Assembly: GCA_009363875.1 (NCBI GenBank)
Contig: CM018692.1
Coordinates: forward strand, 94,516,137 to 94,580,136
Reading direction: 5' to 3'
Source of the DNA: Mikania micrantha
Lineage: Eukaryota; Streptophyta; Magnoliopsida; Asterales; Asteraceae
Length of the DNA stretch: 64,000 nt
The position numbers and the translations under genes are program-made. A model generated the notes under the pieces. It was not told where the DNA came from, searched no databases, and saw only the letters and a program-made list of their open reading frames with translations. Positions 35,882 through 48,629 of this stretch are shown here, piece by piece. Each line of letters begins with the position of its first letter. Position 1 is the stretch's first letter.

Positions 35882-38800
35882 TGTAACATCTGTGCCGAAA
35901 TCGTCACCGGAACAGTAATTTGTACAGTAACTTGTACAGTAACTCAGATACAATCAAGGAGAAATACTTAGAAACTATTAACATTCAATGCTAAACATAA
36001 ACTATTACGCGATGTTTCTAAGATTCTGATTTAAACCTCTTGGGTTAAACAGTCAGAAACACATCAGACAATCATGAACAGATGCATACATGATTGATTT
36101 TGTACTATTAGGTTTAAACGTATGTGAGGATAAGCAGAACAAAACTATAACAGCTACTGTTACAGAATGCCAAACCGACGAATTATTCGTACAGGTAACG
36201 ATCTGTACGAATAGATCTGTAAGTTTAACGATCTGAAATGATAACTGAAAAGTAGAAAACAAAATCAGAAAGTGAAACGTACGATCGTGTTCGTACAGCT
36301 AGCGCTCTGTACGAAAACGCGCATAAGTGACGTTTTCTGACGAAACGAAAACGAAGACGAATCGAACGAAAATAAATTTAAGGAAATATAACATTTCCTG
36401 TTTTACAATTTAGAAACTCATTAGAGATAAATTAAAACGAAACTATTTTAATTTAAGACGCGTAAAGCAAAATACGCGAATAAATAATTAAATGCGTAAA
36501 AATAATAATTTACGACAGATAATTTAAGAAAATAATATTTAAACTAATTACTTGAAATAAACGCCTTCCGAACATTTTAAAAATGTTATTTTATTTATAA
36601 TACTAAAAACATGCGCATAACGAGCCGGATACGCGACGAAAATACGAACCGAGCAACCAAAACGAACCCGAGCACCCTCGGGATATAAAAACCCTACAAT
36701 GAGACTTCACTCTCATTTTTCTCTCATCTCTTTCTCTCTCTAGCTCAATTCCCGTCCACCTCTCCCTCTCAAGAAATATCAAGTTCAAACTACAAGATCT
36801 TGGTCATTTCATAGTGAAATCGCGCATTCTTGGTGTCCACGCGTAGCTAGCAACAAGCTCTACAAGGAAGTATTACCGATCTGGAAATTCGCCCGGCTGA
36901 TTTCAATGTATGAGCTTCGAAAGGCTGAAAAACATTAGGCTTTTCATTATATTGTTGTGTTTGTTCGACCCACACACATGACCGGTTTAGGACTTTTACA
37001 CCCTAAACTCACACTTAGGCAACATCCTAGCATGTATGTCAACCCATGGAACAACCTGGCACGGATTAGAGTTCGAAAATGGTGATGTTGCAAGTAGGGT
37101 TCGTGAGAAAAGCTAGAAAAGAAGGGGCGGTCGAACCTGTTCACTAAGCTAATGGCCGAACCTTTGTGCCCAAGTAACAGCCGAACCCTTCCAAGTTACA
37201 CCTACCACCGAACCTTCCATTCAAGACCAGCAAACCATCCTCAGACGCCGAACCTATTAGTTGCAGCGAACCCATGATCCTAGGCGAACCATCCAAACCC
37301 TACGAACCTGTTATGGCAGAGCCAGGTGCGGCGAACCTCTGGCTGAACCCAAGACTTAGCCGAACCATTAAACTCATACAACCATACACGACGAACCTTC
37401 TTCTTCTCAGCGAACCATGCTGCCCCGAACCTTTAGCGGCCGAACCTAATGATTGCTTAGCATCTTCACCAAACCCATGAAAGGTCTAGACGAACCTTTC
37501 CCTTTTAAACCCTCGGCCGAACCTATACGAAAGTTGGATCCCACGAGCGAACCATGATTGGAGCCGAACCTTGAGCCATGCACCTAAGCGGTTTGCTGGA
37601 CTTGGGGTGTAAAAAGATGCAATATGTTTAAAACTCATATCGTGGGCCTGTGTACACAAAACTTGGCCCACCCATGTCTTAAAATCGGCTCAAGGGATTT
37701 GGGATTTATTCGGCCTAAGGCCCAATTCATGGACCCAAATTTTTGATCTTTGGTCCAAAGCTATCAACCGGCCCAACGCATGTTACTTGGCCCATTTAAT
37801 CACGAGGTTAACAAATAACGTTAATATTTAATAAGCGAACGCATGAATGACTAGGATGGGTCATTATTAACACAAAATGTAGTGAATTCCAAATCTAAGG
37901 AATTTATAAACTTAAAACATTAAGCATACAAGGGTTATAATTTAATCAAATTATTCCCATGTAACAACATTTTTCATCATAACAAGACTAACCTGTGGGG
38001 TTTAAACCATAAATCTAAGTTAGTCTTGGGTTTACATGCATGCTAAGCCTTATAACAAAACAATTAGTAGACAATGACAGTTGAGATTTCAAAAATAGTT
38101 TAGAAGCTAAACATACAACATAAGTGCATGACCTAACAACAATCTAAGTGTTAAGTGGGAGCACATACTTTAACTAGCAAACGAGGCCGGATAAAGAACG
38201 AAACTCGTAGGTGTTAGCCTACTTTAGGGCTAACACTTACACGCGTACACATTAATTATAATGCATACTTATAAGTTGTAAACAACATGAAATCAATACA
38301 GGATCTTGAACACAACAACGAATACTACAAAGAGTGAGTGCATTCTAGTTAAGATAAGTCAACCACTTCAAACACCAGGTGAGTTCATTTGTCCCTTTTC
38401 AAACTTATTTGATTTATTTCGGGACTGAGAAGTATGTTAAACATTTTCATAAACTATTGAAATGTTATTTAATGCTTTTAAACTTATACATGATGCTTAT
38501 AATAAGGCTTATGCTTGGAAACTAGTATACTTTGAGAAGCTTTAAACTTGATGCTTATTCTATAAACTAGAAGCTTAAACTATATACTTGAGGTTTACGC
38601 TATGGACTTGAAGTCTAACCGTTAGGCTAGACATTTATGATATAAACTTAATACTTAAACTTTGAGCTATATACTTATGCTTAAAGCTATGTGCTTAAAC
38701 TATACATTTGATGTTTAAATTATAAACTTTATGTTTAAACTACATACTCAATGTTAAGGCTTTGAGAATACTTATACTAAACACTAATACTTTATATAAT

Positions 38801-41537
38801 GATTTCAGAAAGTTAATGTTCTATACTCTTAGCAAAGTGTTAAACTGTTTTATACTTACAATTACTTACTTAAACATAACTTGAAAACTTATATGCCTAG
38901 AAATACTTGTATGCGTGAGATGCTTGAAACACTTTGATGTTTAACATACTTGAAATACTTGAAAACACGTGAATACTTGTTATACTTTGAGATACTTGAA
39001 AACATGTGAATGCTTGATACATTTGGGATACTTGAATACATGAATGCATGATATACTTGGGATACATGAACACTTGGAATACTTGATATGCTTGGAACAT
39101 GTGAACATTTGGATGCTTGAAACATTGGAAAGCTTAAACAAAAGGCTGATTGACTGCCGCGTGTTGACCTGTGTGTCAACCCCTACTAGTCATCAGTGAA
39201 ACTATGCGGATGTGTTAAACTTGTATGCATAAGCTATAGGACATTGTAAGACAGACTGTTGACCGCCGCGTGTTGACCTGTGTGTCAACCCCTACTAGTC
39301 ATCAGTGTTCTTCTTTGTCAGAGTCATGTAAGACAGACTGATTGGCCGCCGCGTGTTGACCTGTGTGTCAACCCCTACTAGTCATTTAGTGTTCTTCTTG
39401 ATTCATCCATGATTATGACAAGTGACTAGAATGACTGGGTTCTTCTAGTTGACTTTGTGTTAACTTGAAGGTTCCTCTATCAAAACATGTCACGAGTCAT
39501 GTTTAGGATCATTATGGATGGATGCTGAACTCCTTAGGGTTTCCAGCTGTCCATAATGGTGCCTCTTAAGCTAAATACTTATATGTTATCGAATCAATAG
39601 GGTGGAGTGAAACGCTTAATTATCATTAATAACAATATGCTAAGCAGCCTGGTATGTGGTGGGACGGTGGCTGGGGCTTGTCCCCTACATATGCCCTATA
39701 TATAAGCATACTTGGTTGGATAGCATAGGTGGTTGTTAGTGAGGTTAAGGTTGTCATTTCGGGGGAAACAAAGTAAACATTGGCAGGGAAAACAAAAGCT
39801 AAGAATCATACGTTATGGAATAAAAGTAGTGGAATGAAATGCTGACTTATCTTTAACAACAATATGTTAAGCAGCCCGGTATGTCGTGGGACGGTGGCTG
39901 GGGCTTGTCCCCTACATATGCCCTATATATAAGGATACTTGGTTGGATAGCATAGGTAGTTGTTAGTGAGGTTAAGGTTGTCATTCGGGGAATCAAGGTG
40001 AACAATTACCGGGTCATCTAATTCAAAGAATCAAACGTTATGGAATCAAACACGTAGGATGATATGCTTAATTATCAGCAGGAACAATGTATCATGTGTT
40101 TTAGTATGTGGTGGGACGGTGGCTGGGGCTCGTCCCCTACATATGCCCTATACATAAGCATACTGAAATAGATGGTATAGGTGGTTAATGGTGAGGTTAA
40201 GGTTGTCATTCAAAGGATTTTTCGAACTATTTTTACATAAAAACTACATGAACTCACCAACCACTGTGTTGACTTTGTTTTCTTACATGCTTTCTCAGGT
40301 GACGCACAGGATTAAGCTAAGATTCAGGATTGCTGTCACACCCCCAATTTCAACTAACGGAATCATACCGTTTGGGAACGTGACAAACCAGGATCTCAGA
40401 TCATTAGACATAGCGAAGACCTCTATATGAATTTCAAAAACATACGTTGGTCTTTAAAACAAACATAATAACCAGAGTTTACAAAAAGTTGCGGAAGCGT
40501 TTCAAATCAAAACCAATAAACTGTTGATAAGTAAAACATTACAAATCAAAATACTGAAATAATCAAATTCAAATGTTCAAAGTGTTTATATGCATGAGAC
40601 TCTATCTTCCTAGTCCATGCCAGCTGTTACGCGCGCCTTAGCGTCCTGAGAAAACATGCAAATCAAGTCAACACAAAGGTTGGTGCATAACACAGGTTTT
40701 AAGTAATCATAGAGTTCAAAACAGCAGTTTGAATAACAAGTTTGTAGATAACATAATCACAATTGCACAGTCATGATAGCTAGTCATATAAACTATTTAC
40801 ATACGTGTTCGACACCGAAGCTGACTAGTTGCCATGCTATAGCATGTTTTCGCCTTGCCACTATTGTCTATCACAACAATAGTAAAAGAATGTGTTTGGT
40901 CAGTCAAACACCTGCGTAGATCCCATCTACCAGGTGAGGTTTGTCAAACCTAATAGATCTATTTCCAACTACCACGCTTTGCATTACAGCAAACTAAACG
41001 GTTCGAGGTGTGTAAGGACTTTCAAGTTGATATGTTGTCACATAATGTAAACAGATAACTCATGCAAGTGATATGTATCTTAAAACAGTTTGTTGCACAT
41101 GTTTTCTCCCCCAAAACAGTTTAAAATAAGAAAGGGGCCGTGTACGCACCTTTGATGATAGTAGAATGATCAAGTATGTGTGAACTTGCGTAGAAATCCT
41201 CTACGAAGAATCTGTGATTTAAACAATAACCTATTGTTATTCGAATAATCGTTTTGTGCTTAAAATCACATACGTATCAACATACGTATGTTAAAGTGTG
41301 AGAATTAGGCATACGGAAGTACGCGTGCTTTTGAAATCGTTTAAATAAAATCACATTTGATTTTATTTAATTAAACGTAGTTATACGCGATTTCGTGTTC
41401 GGATTAAAATATGAATTTTATCATCTCAACACGTTCGTATTCTCGTTACGGTTCCAACGCAACTTGAACGGACTTAATCGGAGTTCGTATGAGAAAGTTA
41501 TGTTAAAAATACCAAAAATGATTTTAAAAACTCAAAA

Positions 41538-41612
41538 TGGTTGGGCCGGGACTCGAACCCGCGACCCGCAACTCCAACACAAACGCCCTAAACCAGTCAA
41601 GCCCGCTAGGGT
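41538..41612 (-). other. tRNA-like segment in Y2 LTR
   Basis: Minus strand: TGGTTTAGGG resembles an A box; after about 30 bases CGCGGGTTCGAGTCCCGGCC matches a T-arm/B box and continues to CCAACCA, like an acceptor end with CCA. The 5' acceptor strand is not convincing. Equivalent position to the segments in Y1 and Y3. Confidence 0.4.
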
Positions 41613-42825
41613 TTCGCGAAAGATATCAGAAATTAATTCTTTTAAACCTACATGAGCTGGTTTCCTTTTGTTCTTCTATAACCGAACTTAATCTATCAAA
41701 TTGATCCAGATTTCGACCCCGATTAACATTCAAACCATAGGGTTTTCATTGAACAACAAATTCCGAACCTTTCTGGTTAATCAATTTCTATAATCGTAGC
41801 TATTTGTATCAAAAACCCAAAAACGTTTTCATCCTATGAATCCCTAATAACCAATTCACCCAATCTGCAATTGAAAGCACAAATTGAAATGGTATTAAGC
41901 TTCATCGGCACCTTCTGAAACTACTGATAACATATGATTTCATTTTTAAGCACGTTTAATCGATAACCCCCAAAATAGTTTGGTCTTAGAACCCTAGAAT
42001 AAGAAATCTATAAATTCGTTGTTTAAACCAGAAATTGTTCTATGTTTTAGCTTAATCGGTACCTTATGAAGCTTCCTATATCAATTAATTCGATTCTTAA
42101 ACTCCTTTGATCGAAAACCCCCAAAACCGACTTTGTTAAGAACCCTAGCAATCGGGTTCTATCAATTCGTTGTTGGAACCTAAAATTGATATAGGTTTAT
42201 GCTTATTCGGAAGTTTTAGAGTGTACAGGAATGATAGCTTACCTGTTTTGATATCGAATTCTTGTAGTTCACCTTCAAGCCCTAGGTTCGGCCTATACTC
42301 CGATCGAATCTCTGATCTTGAATCTTTTTCTTCGAATTGTTGTGTGGAAACGTTTCTAAATGCGCCGATTAGAGTTTAGGAAAAATCAATTGTGATCATT
42401 TCATTCGGTTTATATGATCTCGACCTTAATTGCAAACGGTTTCAACTTGAAATCATGATGAGAGTTTAATTCGAGCCTTCTAGCTTCCAATAACCGATCA
42501 TAAGGTTTAATCATCATCATAATGAGTCACTAATATGATTAATTCAGTTACTATCATCAATTTAATACGAATTTAAACCTTTGATTGCACCTTAATCGAA
42601 TTTTGACTTAAAAAGTCAAAATTGGAACTTTTCTTGATTTGAAATCTTAATCCGTAAAGTTTTATCATTCAAATACTGTTTCTGAACAATTCTCATCCTT
42701 CTATTTTGATGTTAAATGATTTCCCATCATTTTGGTTAATTTCTGATTAACAAAATTTACTGCGAATTGCCGGATTTTCACAATTTAAACCAATTAAAAC
42801 ATTTTTCGGCTAAATTAATCCAGTT

Positions 42826-43180
42826 GGGCTCTTTAAATCCAATTGGGCCTCACTGGGCCTTCCTGGGCCTACCTTGGCTTTCCCTAGGCCTACCTTGATT
42901 TACATTGGGCCTTACTTGAATTTATTGGGCCTTATTGGGCTTCTCTTGGCTTTGTGGGCCTACATTGGCAATGTTGGGCCTACATAGACTTCGTTGGGCC
43001 TAATTGATCTTGTTGAGTCTTCCTTGACCTTACTGGATCTTCTTTGGCTTTACTGGGCCTTCATTGGTCTTGTTGGGCCTTGATTGGCCTTATTGGGCCT
43101 TGATTGTCCTTGTTGGGCCTTCATTGGCCTTATTGGGCCTTGATTGGCCTTATTGGGCCTTGATTGTCTTTGTTGGGCCT
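42826..43180 (-). promoter_or_regulatory. TGGGCC array at U3 start of Y2 (3' LTR)
   Basis: Fifteen TGGGCCT plus two TGGGCT motifs in about 355 bp, partly as tandem units of about 16-17 bp (TTATTGGGCCTTGATTGG type). In element sense they read AGGCCCAATAA, which fits the site II / UP1 consensus GGCCCAWWW. The array is absent from Y1. Confidence 0.65.
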
Positions 43181-43234
43181 GTGATAGCACCAACTCCCGT
43201 TAACAAGGTTAGTGTGAAAAGTCGGATTGTCACA

Positions 43235-43271
43235 TCATCCCCTTGTTGAAGGAATTTTCGTCCCGAAAATT
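43235..43271 (-). promoter_or_regulatory. Y2 outer polypurine tract
   Basis: In element sense: hairpin AATTTTCG-GGA-CGAAAATT, then CAACAAGGGGATGA directly before the LTR. Likely functional PPT. Confidence 0.85.
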
Positions 43272-43783
43272 AACAAGTGTTAAGAGTAGTTAGGAAACTA
43301 CTTACGAGTTTAAATCGTACGTGTTAGTGTGATTTGATCATTCTGTGTGCTTGTGTGTACTCACACACAAAGTCCAATGCTTGCAACATCACAACTCAAT
43401 TGTGATCGTTCAATGTAACTGTTTTGCGTGTTCACTAGTTAGTTCACCTAACTGTGACTGTTTGTGTTTGATCTGTGACTGTTTGTGTTTGATCATACTG
43501 TGTTGTGTAGCCTCACACCTAGTGAGTGTCTGAAACTGTTTGTACTATGCAACCCCGCACATAGCAAAGTGTATGTAACCAATGTACTATGCAACCCCGC
43601 ACATAGCAAAATGTATGTAACCAATCGTGTATGTACTACCATAACATGTAACATATGAAATGTAGCACATAAAACATATAAAATGTAATGTAGCACAAAT
43701 ATCTGTAACAAAATCAATTGAATAAATAAAACGTTTGTGCTTACAGTTTGAAATTTGCAGTGTTGATGTGTGAAAGCATCACG
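43272..43783 (-). other. Y2 3' untranslated spacer with short tandem duplications
   Basis: About 510 bp between the two PPT-like blocks, no coding frame above background. A block of about 43 bp with TACTATGCAACCCCGCACAT occurs twice (from about 43540 and 43582), and TGTGACTGTTTGTGTTTGAT occurs twice near 43453. Copy number differs in Y1 and Y3. Confidence 0.7.
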
Positions 43784-43820
43784 TCATCCCCTTGTTGAAG
43801 GAAATTTCGTCCCGAAATTT
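43784..43820 (-). promoter_or_regulatory. Y2 inner PPT-like block
   Basis: Second hairpin plus purine tract (AAATTTCG-GGA-CGAAATTT then CAACAAGGGGATGA), adjacent to the gag-pol stop codon and 549 bp from the outer copy. Confidence 0.7.
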
Positions 43821-46800
43821 AGCGTGCGCTCTCAGTGTTAGCAGTAGCTGTCTTGAATAGATGAGGATATTTCTTCATCATTTGATCTTCCCGTTCCCAT
43901 GTGAATTCAGGACCCCGTCTTGAATTCCATCGGACTTTGACTATCGAAATCTTGCTTTGTTTCAATTGTTTGACCTCTCGGTCCATAATTTCTGCTGGTT
44001 CTTCAATGAATCGTAGCTGTTCATCTACTTGTATTTCTTCCAACGGTACAATCAATGTCTCATCAGAAAGACATTTCTTTAAGTTTGATACATGAAAAAC
44101 ATCATGAACTCCACTGAGTTCATCCGGTAGTTTGAGTTGATACGCAACCGGACCAATCCTTTTCAGAATCTCAAAAGGTCCTACGTAACGTGGACTAAGC
44201 TTTCCGCGCTTGCCGAATCGTATCACACCTTTCCAAGGTGATACTTTTAGAAGAACTCGGTCTCCTACTTGAAATTCCAACGGTTTGCGACGCTTGTCTG
44301 CATAACTCTTCTGTCGATCCCGAGCCGCTGCCATACGGTTCCGGATTTGAACTATCTTCTCTGTCGTCTCGTGCACCAGTTCAGGACCTGTTAACTGACT
44401 GTCACCAATTTCAGCCCAACAAACTGGTGAACGACATTTGCGACCATACAAAGCTTCAAACGGTGCTGCTTGAATACTTGTATGATAACTATTATTGTAG
44501 GAGAATTCCACTAGCGGTAAATGATTCTCCCAACTATCACCAAAGTCAATTACACAGGCTCGTAACATATCCTCGAGCGTTTGAATCGTACGTTCACTTT
44601 GACCGTCGGTCTGTGGATGATAGGCGGTACTCATATCCAAGCGAGTCCCCAATGACTTATGAAGAGATTTCCAAAAGTTGGAAGTAAATCGGGCATCCCG
44701 ATCTGATATGATAGAGATTGGCACACCATGCCGTGCCACTACTTCCTTGATGTAAATGCGAGTCAATTTCTCCATCTTATCAGTTTCCTTGATTGCTAAG
44801 AAGTGTGCAGATTTCGCTAATCGATCGACAATTACCCATATCGTATCACAACCACTCGGTGTACGGGGTAACTTAGTAATGAAATCCATCGAAATCTGTT
44901 CCCATTTCCACATCGGTATCTCTGGTTGTTGCAGTAAACCAGATGGCTTCTGATATTCAACTTTGACTTTCGAACAAGTCAAACATTTGCTAACGTACTT
45001 AGCAATATCAGCTTTCATATGAGGCCACCAATACAGTGCCTTCAAGTCATGATACATCTTATCTGATCCCGGATGGACTGAATACCTGGACTTGTGTGCT
45101 TCATCCATCACAAGTTCCCTTAAACCTCCATACAAAGGTATCCACATTCGATCAATGAAATAACGAATTCCATCAGGTTTAACATTCAATTGTTCTTCCA
45201 TTCCTCGTAAAGATTCCGGTACTAAGTTTTCCGTTTTCAAAGCCTCAATTTGAGCACTGTGTACCTTGTCTGGTAAGTCAGTGTGTATTGTCATCATAAG
45301 TGCACGAACCCGTCTTGTTGAAGTATCCTTTCTGCTTAAAGCATCGGCTACCACATTAGCCTTTCCCGGGTGATACTTAATCGCACACTCATAATCGTTC
45401 AACAATTCAACCCATCGTCGTTGCCTCATGTTAAGCTCCTTCTGATCAAAGATATGTTGCAAACTCTTATGATCAGTATAAATAGTACACTTAGTTCCAT
45501 ACAAGTAATGCCTCCAAATCTTTAAAGCAAAAACCACTGCTCCTAACTCCAAGTCATGAGTAGTGTAATTCTTTTCGTGTGTTCGTAGTTGTCTGGAAGC
45601 ATAAGCGATCACTTTATCCCGTTGCATCAACACACATCCCAAACCCTGCCCAGATGCGTCACAATACACCGCAAAGTCTTCCGTTCCTTCCGGTAAGGAC
45701 AGAATCGGTGCACTGCAGAGTTTCTGTTTCAATAACTGGAATGCAGCTTCCTGTTTATCCGTCCAGTTATACTTTGTTCCTTTGTGCGTCAGAGCTGTAA
45801 GTGGTTGAGCGATCTTTGAGAAACCCTCAATGAATCGTCGATAATAACCCGCCAAACCAAGAAATTGTCGTACCTCGGTAGGGGTCTTTGGCGCTTCCCA
45901 ATTCTTAATCGCTTCAATCTTCGCTGGATCAACATGTATGCCCTTTTCATTAACTATATGACCCAAGAACTGTACTTCTCGCATCCAGAAATCACATTTC
46001 GAGAACTTAGCGTACAGTTGTTCCTGTTTCAATAGCTCTAGTAGTAATCGAAGATGTTCAGCATGTTCCTCCTCAGACTTTGAATAGATGAGAATGTCAT
46101 CGATGAAAACAATGACAAACTTATCAAGATAAGGTTTACAAACACGATTCATGAGATCCATGAATACGGCTGGAGCGTTTGTCAACCCAAATGGCATGAC
46201 CAAGAACTCATAATGGCCATAGCGCGTCCTAAATGCTGTCTTTGGAATATCCTCCTCCTGGACTCTTAGTTGATGATAACCCGACCTGAGATCAATCTTC
46301 GAGTAATAACTCGAACCTTGCAATTGATCAAACAGATCGTCAATCCTGGGTAACGGATACCGGTTCTTGATAGTAACTTTATTCAACTCCCGGTAATCAA
46401 TACACATACGGAAAGTCCCGTCCTTCTTCTTTACAAACAATACTGGAGCTCCCCACGGTGAAAAACTAGGTCGTATGAAACCCTTATCCAACAATTCTTG
46501 CAATTGTGTGGATAACTCTTGCATCTCTGACGGTGCAAGTCGATAAGGCGCCCTAGCTATCGGTGCTGCTTCTGGTGTAAGGTCGATTCGGAATTCCACC
46601 TGTCTGACAGGCGGTAATCCCGGCAAGTCTTCTGGAAATACCTCTGGAAATTCACAAACTATTGGTATATCTTCAAGCTTCTTCTCAGCTACTGGCTTTT
46701 CAGTTATAATTGCTATAACTGCCGTATGACCCTTACGTAGACACTTGTGTGCTTTCATACAAGATATGAGACGCAGTGGCGTACTGCTCTTCTCGCCTTG

Positions 46801-48378
46801 TACATATAATGTCTCTCCCTGCGGAAGAGGTATGCGAACAATCTTTTCATGGCATACAATTTCAGCCTGGTTCTTGGACAACCAGTCCATGCCAATGACT
46901 ACATCAAAACTGCCTAAGGCAATAGGCATCAAATCAATCTCCAATGTCTGACCCATCAAATCAAGGATACATCCCTTATAAATGTTTTCCACTACAATTA
47001 ACTTACCATCAGCTAATTCCACAGTGTAGGGACTATCTAAGGCAGTGGGACTAACATCTAGTGACTTAGCAAGTGAACTAGATACGAAACTCCGGTCGGC
47101 ACCAGTGTCAAATAACATAGAAGCATAGTGATTATTTAAGAGGAACGTACCCGTAACAATGTTGGGATCCTCCCGCGCTTGACGTCCTCCAATCACGAAC
47201 GCTCTGCCTCTAGCACCGTTATTGTTGTTATTATTATTGTTGTTGTTGTTGGTGCCATTGCCATTACCGTTGCCACCTCCATTACCATTACCATTGTTGT
47301 CCCCGCCTTTCTTTAGTTGTGGGCAATCTTTCTTGAAATGGCCCATCTTGCCGCACTCAAAACAACCTTTCTGAACGTTGTTCTGGATGTTATTATGGTT
47401 GTTATTGTTGTTCTGCAGCTCTCCGCGACAATCCTTAGCCGCGTGCCCAATCTTGCCACACCTCTGGCACTTAGCTCTGTCACACTGGTTACCCGCATGA
47501 TGGTAACCACACTTGTTGCACTTGGGGTGCTTACCAATATAGCCCCCCGATGACGATGATTGCTGACCACTGTTGGAATTATGATAGGACTTGTTTGAGT
47601 CCTGTTTCCTGTTCTGCTGTTGGTTATTACCCTTGAAGTTGTTACTATCCCACTTTCTCTTGTGATCTCCTACCTTGGTAGCAGATGTTCGCTTAGGCAG
47701 GGTCCCTTGCAACACTGCCTGGTCAGTAAGCTGATGTGCTAGACGAACAGCTTGTTGGATAGTGGTGGGATTTGCTGAAGTCACCAACCCTTGAATCTGA
47801 GGCACTAGTCCTCCAATGTACCTTTCGATCCACTTACTGGCTGGAGTAGCCATGTGTGGTAGCAGTCTGGCCAACTCATGTGACCTGGTTGTGTATTCTT
47901 CAATGTTTGACCCCTCCATCTTGAGGTGCCAATACTCTTCTTCCAACTTCTGCATTTCACTACGAGGACAATACTCCTCTTGTAGTAAAGTTTTGAAGTT
48001 GTTCCAGGTCAACGCATTTGCTTCTCCCAACCCCAGAGTCTGAACATTGGAGTTCCACCAAGTCAGTGCTGGACCCTCCAATGTTCCAGTAGCAAATTTC
48101 ACCTTGCTGTCATCAGGGCAGTTGCACATCTCGAACACAGACTCTGCCTTTTCAATCCATCGGAGAAGTCCTATGGCCCCCTCCGACCCCTTGAAGTTGT
48201 GTGGTTTGCAGTCCAAGAACATCTTGAACGTGCAGACTTGTGGGTTAACCAATCCCCCAGCTGGACCCTGTGGCCCTGTGTTGTGAGTCTGAGCATACTG
48301 TGCGATTGCCTCTGCAACTCTGTTGTTGATTAGCTCATTGAGCTCAGCAACAGTCATATGTACGTTTCCCTCAGCCAT
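43819..48378 (-). CDS. Y2 Gag-Pol polyprotein, intact
   Basis: 1519 residues in one frame. The ATG at 48378 (MAEGNVHMTVAELNELINNR) is chosen over the one at 48453 because similarity with Y1 becomes strong and indel-free there. Capsid-type Gag about 60-235 (ATGTLEGPALTWWNS, EEYCPRSEMQKLEEEYW); Cys/His knuckles near 287, 303 (CQRCGKIGHAAKDC) and 338 (CFECGKMGHFKKDC); a low-complexity Asn/Gly linker; protease with DTGAD near 423; RT about 560-760 with MPFGLTNAPA and FIDDILIYS near 758; RNase H with YCDASGQGLG near 907 and TDHKSLQH; integrase with HHCC zinc finger from about 1102 and D-D-E near 1184, 1226 and 1262; chromodomain-like tail with FTWERED near the end. Gag and Pol are fused without frameshift, as usual in chromoviruses. 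No break is seen. Confidence 0.96.
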   Translation of the reverse strand: MAEGNVHMTVAELNELINNRVAEAIAQYAQTHNTGPQGPAGGLVNPQVCTFKMFLDCKPHNFKGSEGAIGLLRWIEKAESVFEMCNCPDDSKVKFATGTLEGPALTWWNSNVQTLGLGEANALTWNNFKTLLQEEYCPRSEMQKLEEEYWHLKMEGSNIEEYTTRSHELARLLPHMATPASKWIERYIGGLVPQIQGLVTSANPTTIQQAVRLAHQLTDQAVLQGTLPKRTSATKVGDHKRKWDSNNFKGNNQQQNRKQDSNKSYHNSNSGQQSSSSGGYIGKHPKCNKCGYHHAGNQCDRAKCQRCGKIGHAAKDCRGELQNNNNNHNNIQNNVQKGCFECGKMGHFKKDCPQLKKGGDNNGNGNGGGNGNGNGTNNNNNNNNNNNGARGRAFVIGGRQAREDPNIVTGTFLLNNHYASMLFDTGADRSFVSSSLAKSLDVSPTALDSPYTVELADGKLIVVENIYKGCILDLMGQTLEIDLMPIALGSFDVVIGMDWLSKNQAEIVCHEKIVRIPLPQGETLYVQGEKSSTPLRLISCMKAHKCLRKGHTAVIAIITEKPVAEKKLEDIPIVCEFPEVFPEDLPGLPPVRQVEFRIDLTPEAAPIARAPYRLAPSEMQELSTQLQELLDKGFIRPSFSPWGAPVLFVKKKDGTFRMCIDYRELNKVTIKNRYPLPRIDDLFDQLQGSSYYSKIDLRSGYHQLRVQEEDIPKTAFRTRYGHYEFLVMPFGLTNAPAVFMDLMNRVCKPYLDKFVIVFIDDILIYSKSEEEHAEHLRLLLELLKQEQLYAKFSKCDFWMREVQFLGHIVNEKGIHVDPAKIEAIKNWEAPKTPTEVRQFLGLAGYYRRFIEGFSKIAQPLTALTHKGTKYNWTDKQEAAFQLLKQKLCSAPILSLPEGTEDFAVYCDASGQGLGCVLMQRDKVIAYASRQLRTHEKNYTTHDLELGAVVFALKIWRHYLYGTKCTIYTDHKSLQHIFDQKELNMRQRRWVELLNDYECAIKYHPGKANVVADALSRKDTSTRRVRALMMTIHTDLPDKVHSAQIEALKTENLVPESLRGMEEQLNVKPDGIRYFIDRMWIPLYGGLRELVMDEAHKSRYSVHPGSDKMYHDLKALYWWPHMKADIAKYVSKCLTCSKVKVEYQKPSGLLQQPEIPMWKWEQISMDFITKLPRTPSGCDTIWVIVDRLAKSAHFLAIKETDKMEKLTRIYIKEVVARHGVPISIISDRDARFTSNFWKSLHKSLGTRLDMSTAYHPQTDGQSERTIQTLEDMLRACVIDFGDSWENHLPLVEFSYNNSYHTSIQAAPFEALYGRKCRSPVCWAEIGDSQLTGPELVHETTEKIVQIRNRMAAARDRQKSYADKRRKPLEFQVGDRVLLKVSPWKGVIRFGKRGKLSPRYVGPFEILKRIGPVAYQLKLPDELSGVHDVFHVSNLKKCLSDETLIVPLEEIQVDEQLRFIEEPAEIMDREVKQLKQSKISIVKVRWNSRRGPEFTWEREDQMMKKYPHLFKTATANTESAR

Positions 48379-48629
48379 TAGTTTCCTATTTATAAGAAGT
48401 GTTAGCACGAAGTCAAAATCTAATGTGACATGTGTAAGTAAAACAACAAACACAACATGTAATATAAATCAACACAACTGTTGAAAATAAATAATAATTC
48501 TTCCATAAATAGAAACTTTCTTTGAGTACAATACTTTTTGAAATGAAACATACTTTTCAAACTACTAATGTAGGAACACAACCCGTTCCTAATAAGTTTA
48601 AACAAAACAAGAAAGAAAAGAAAAGAAAA

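Larger units (their letters stand above)
40334..43234 (-). repeat. Y2 3' LTR (2901 bp)
   Basis: Plus strand starts TGTCACACCCCCAATTTCAAC and ends GTCGGATTGTCACA, then the outer PPT. Includes a tRNA-like segment (41538-41612) and the TGGGCC array (42826-43180), which lies at the U3 start in element sense. Confidence 0.95.

Noticed and set aside
41395..41655. 86-codon frame in Y2 LTR (also 50501-50761) with WAGTRTRDPQLQH
   Set aside because: It is the plus-strand reading of the tRNA-like segment; such peptides arise from any tRNA-like sequence.
42826..43180. CRISPR-like regular repeats in the Y2 LTR
   Set aside because: The repeats are short TTGGGCC units with 8-12 bp between them in a plant retrotransposon; no CRISPR architecture.
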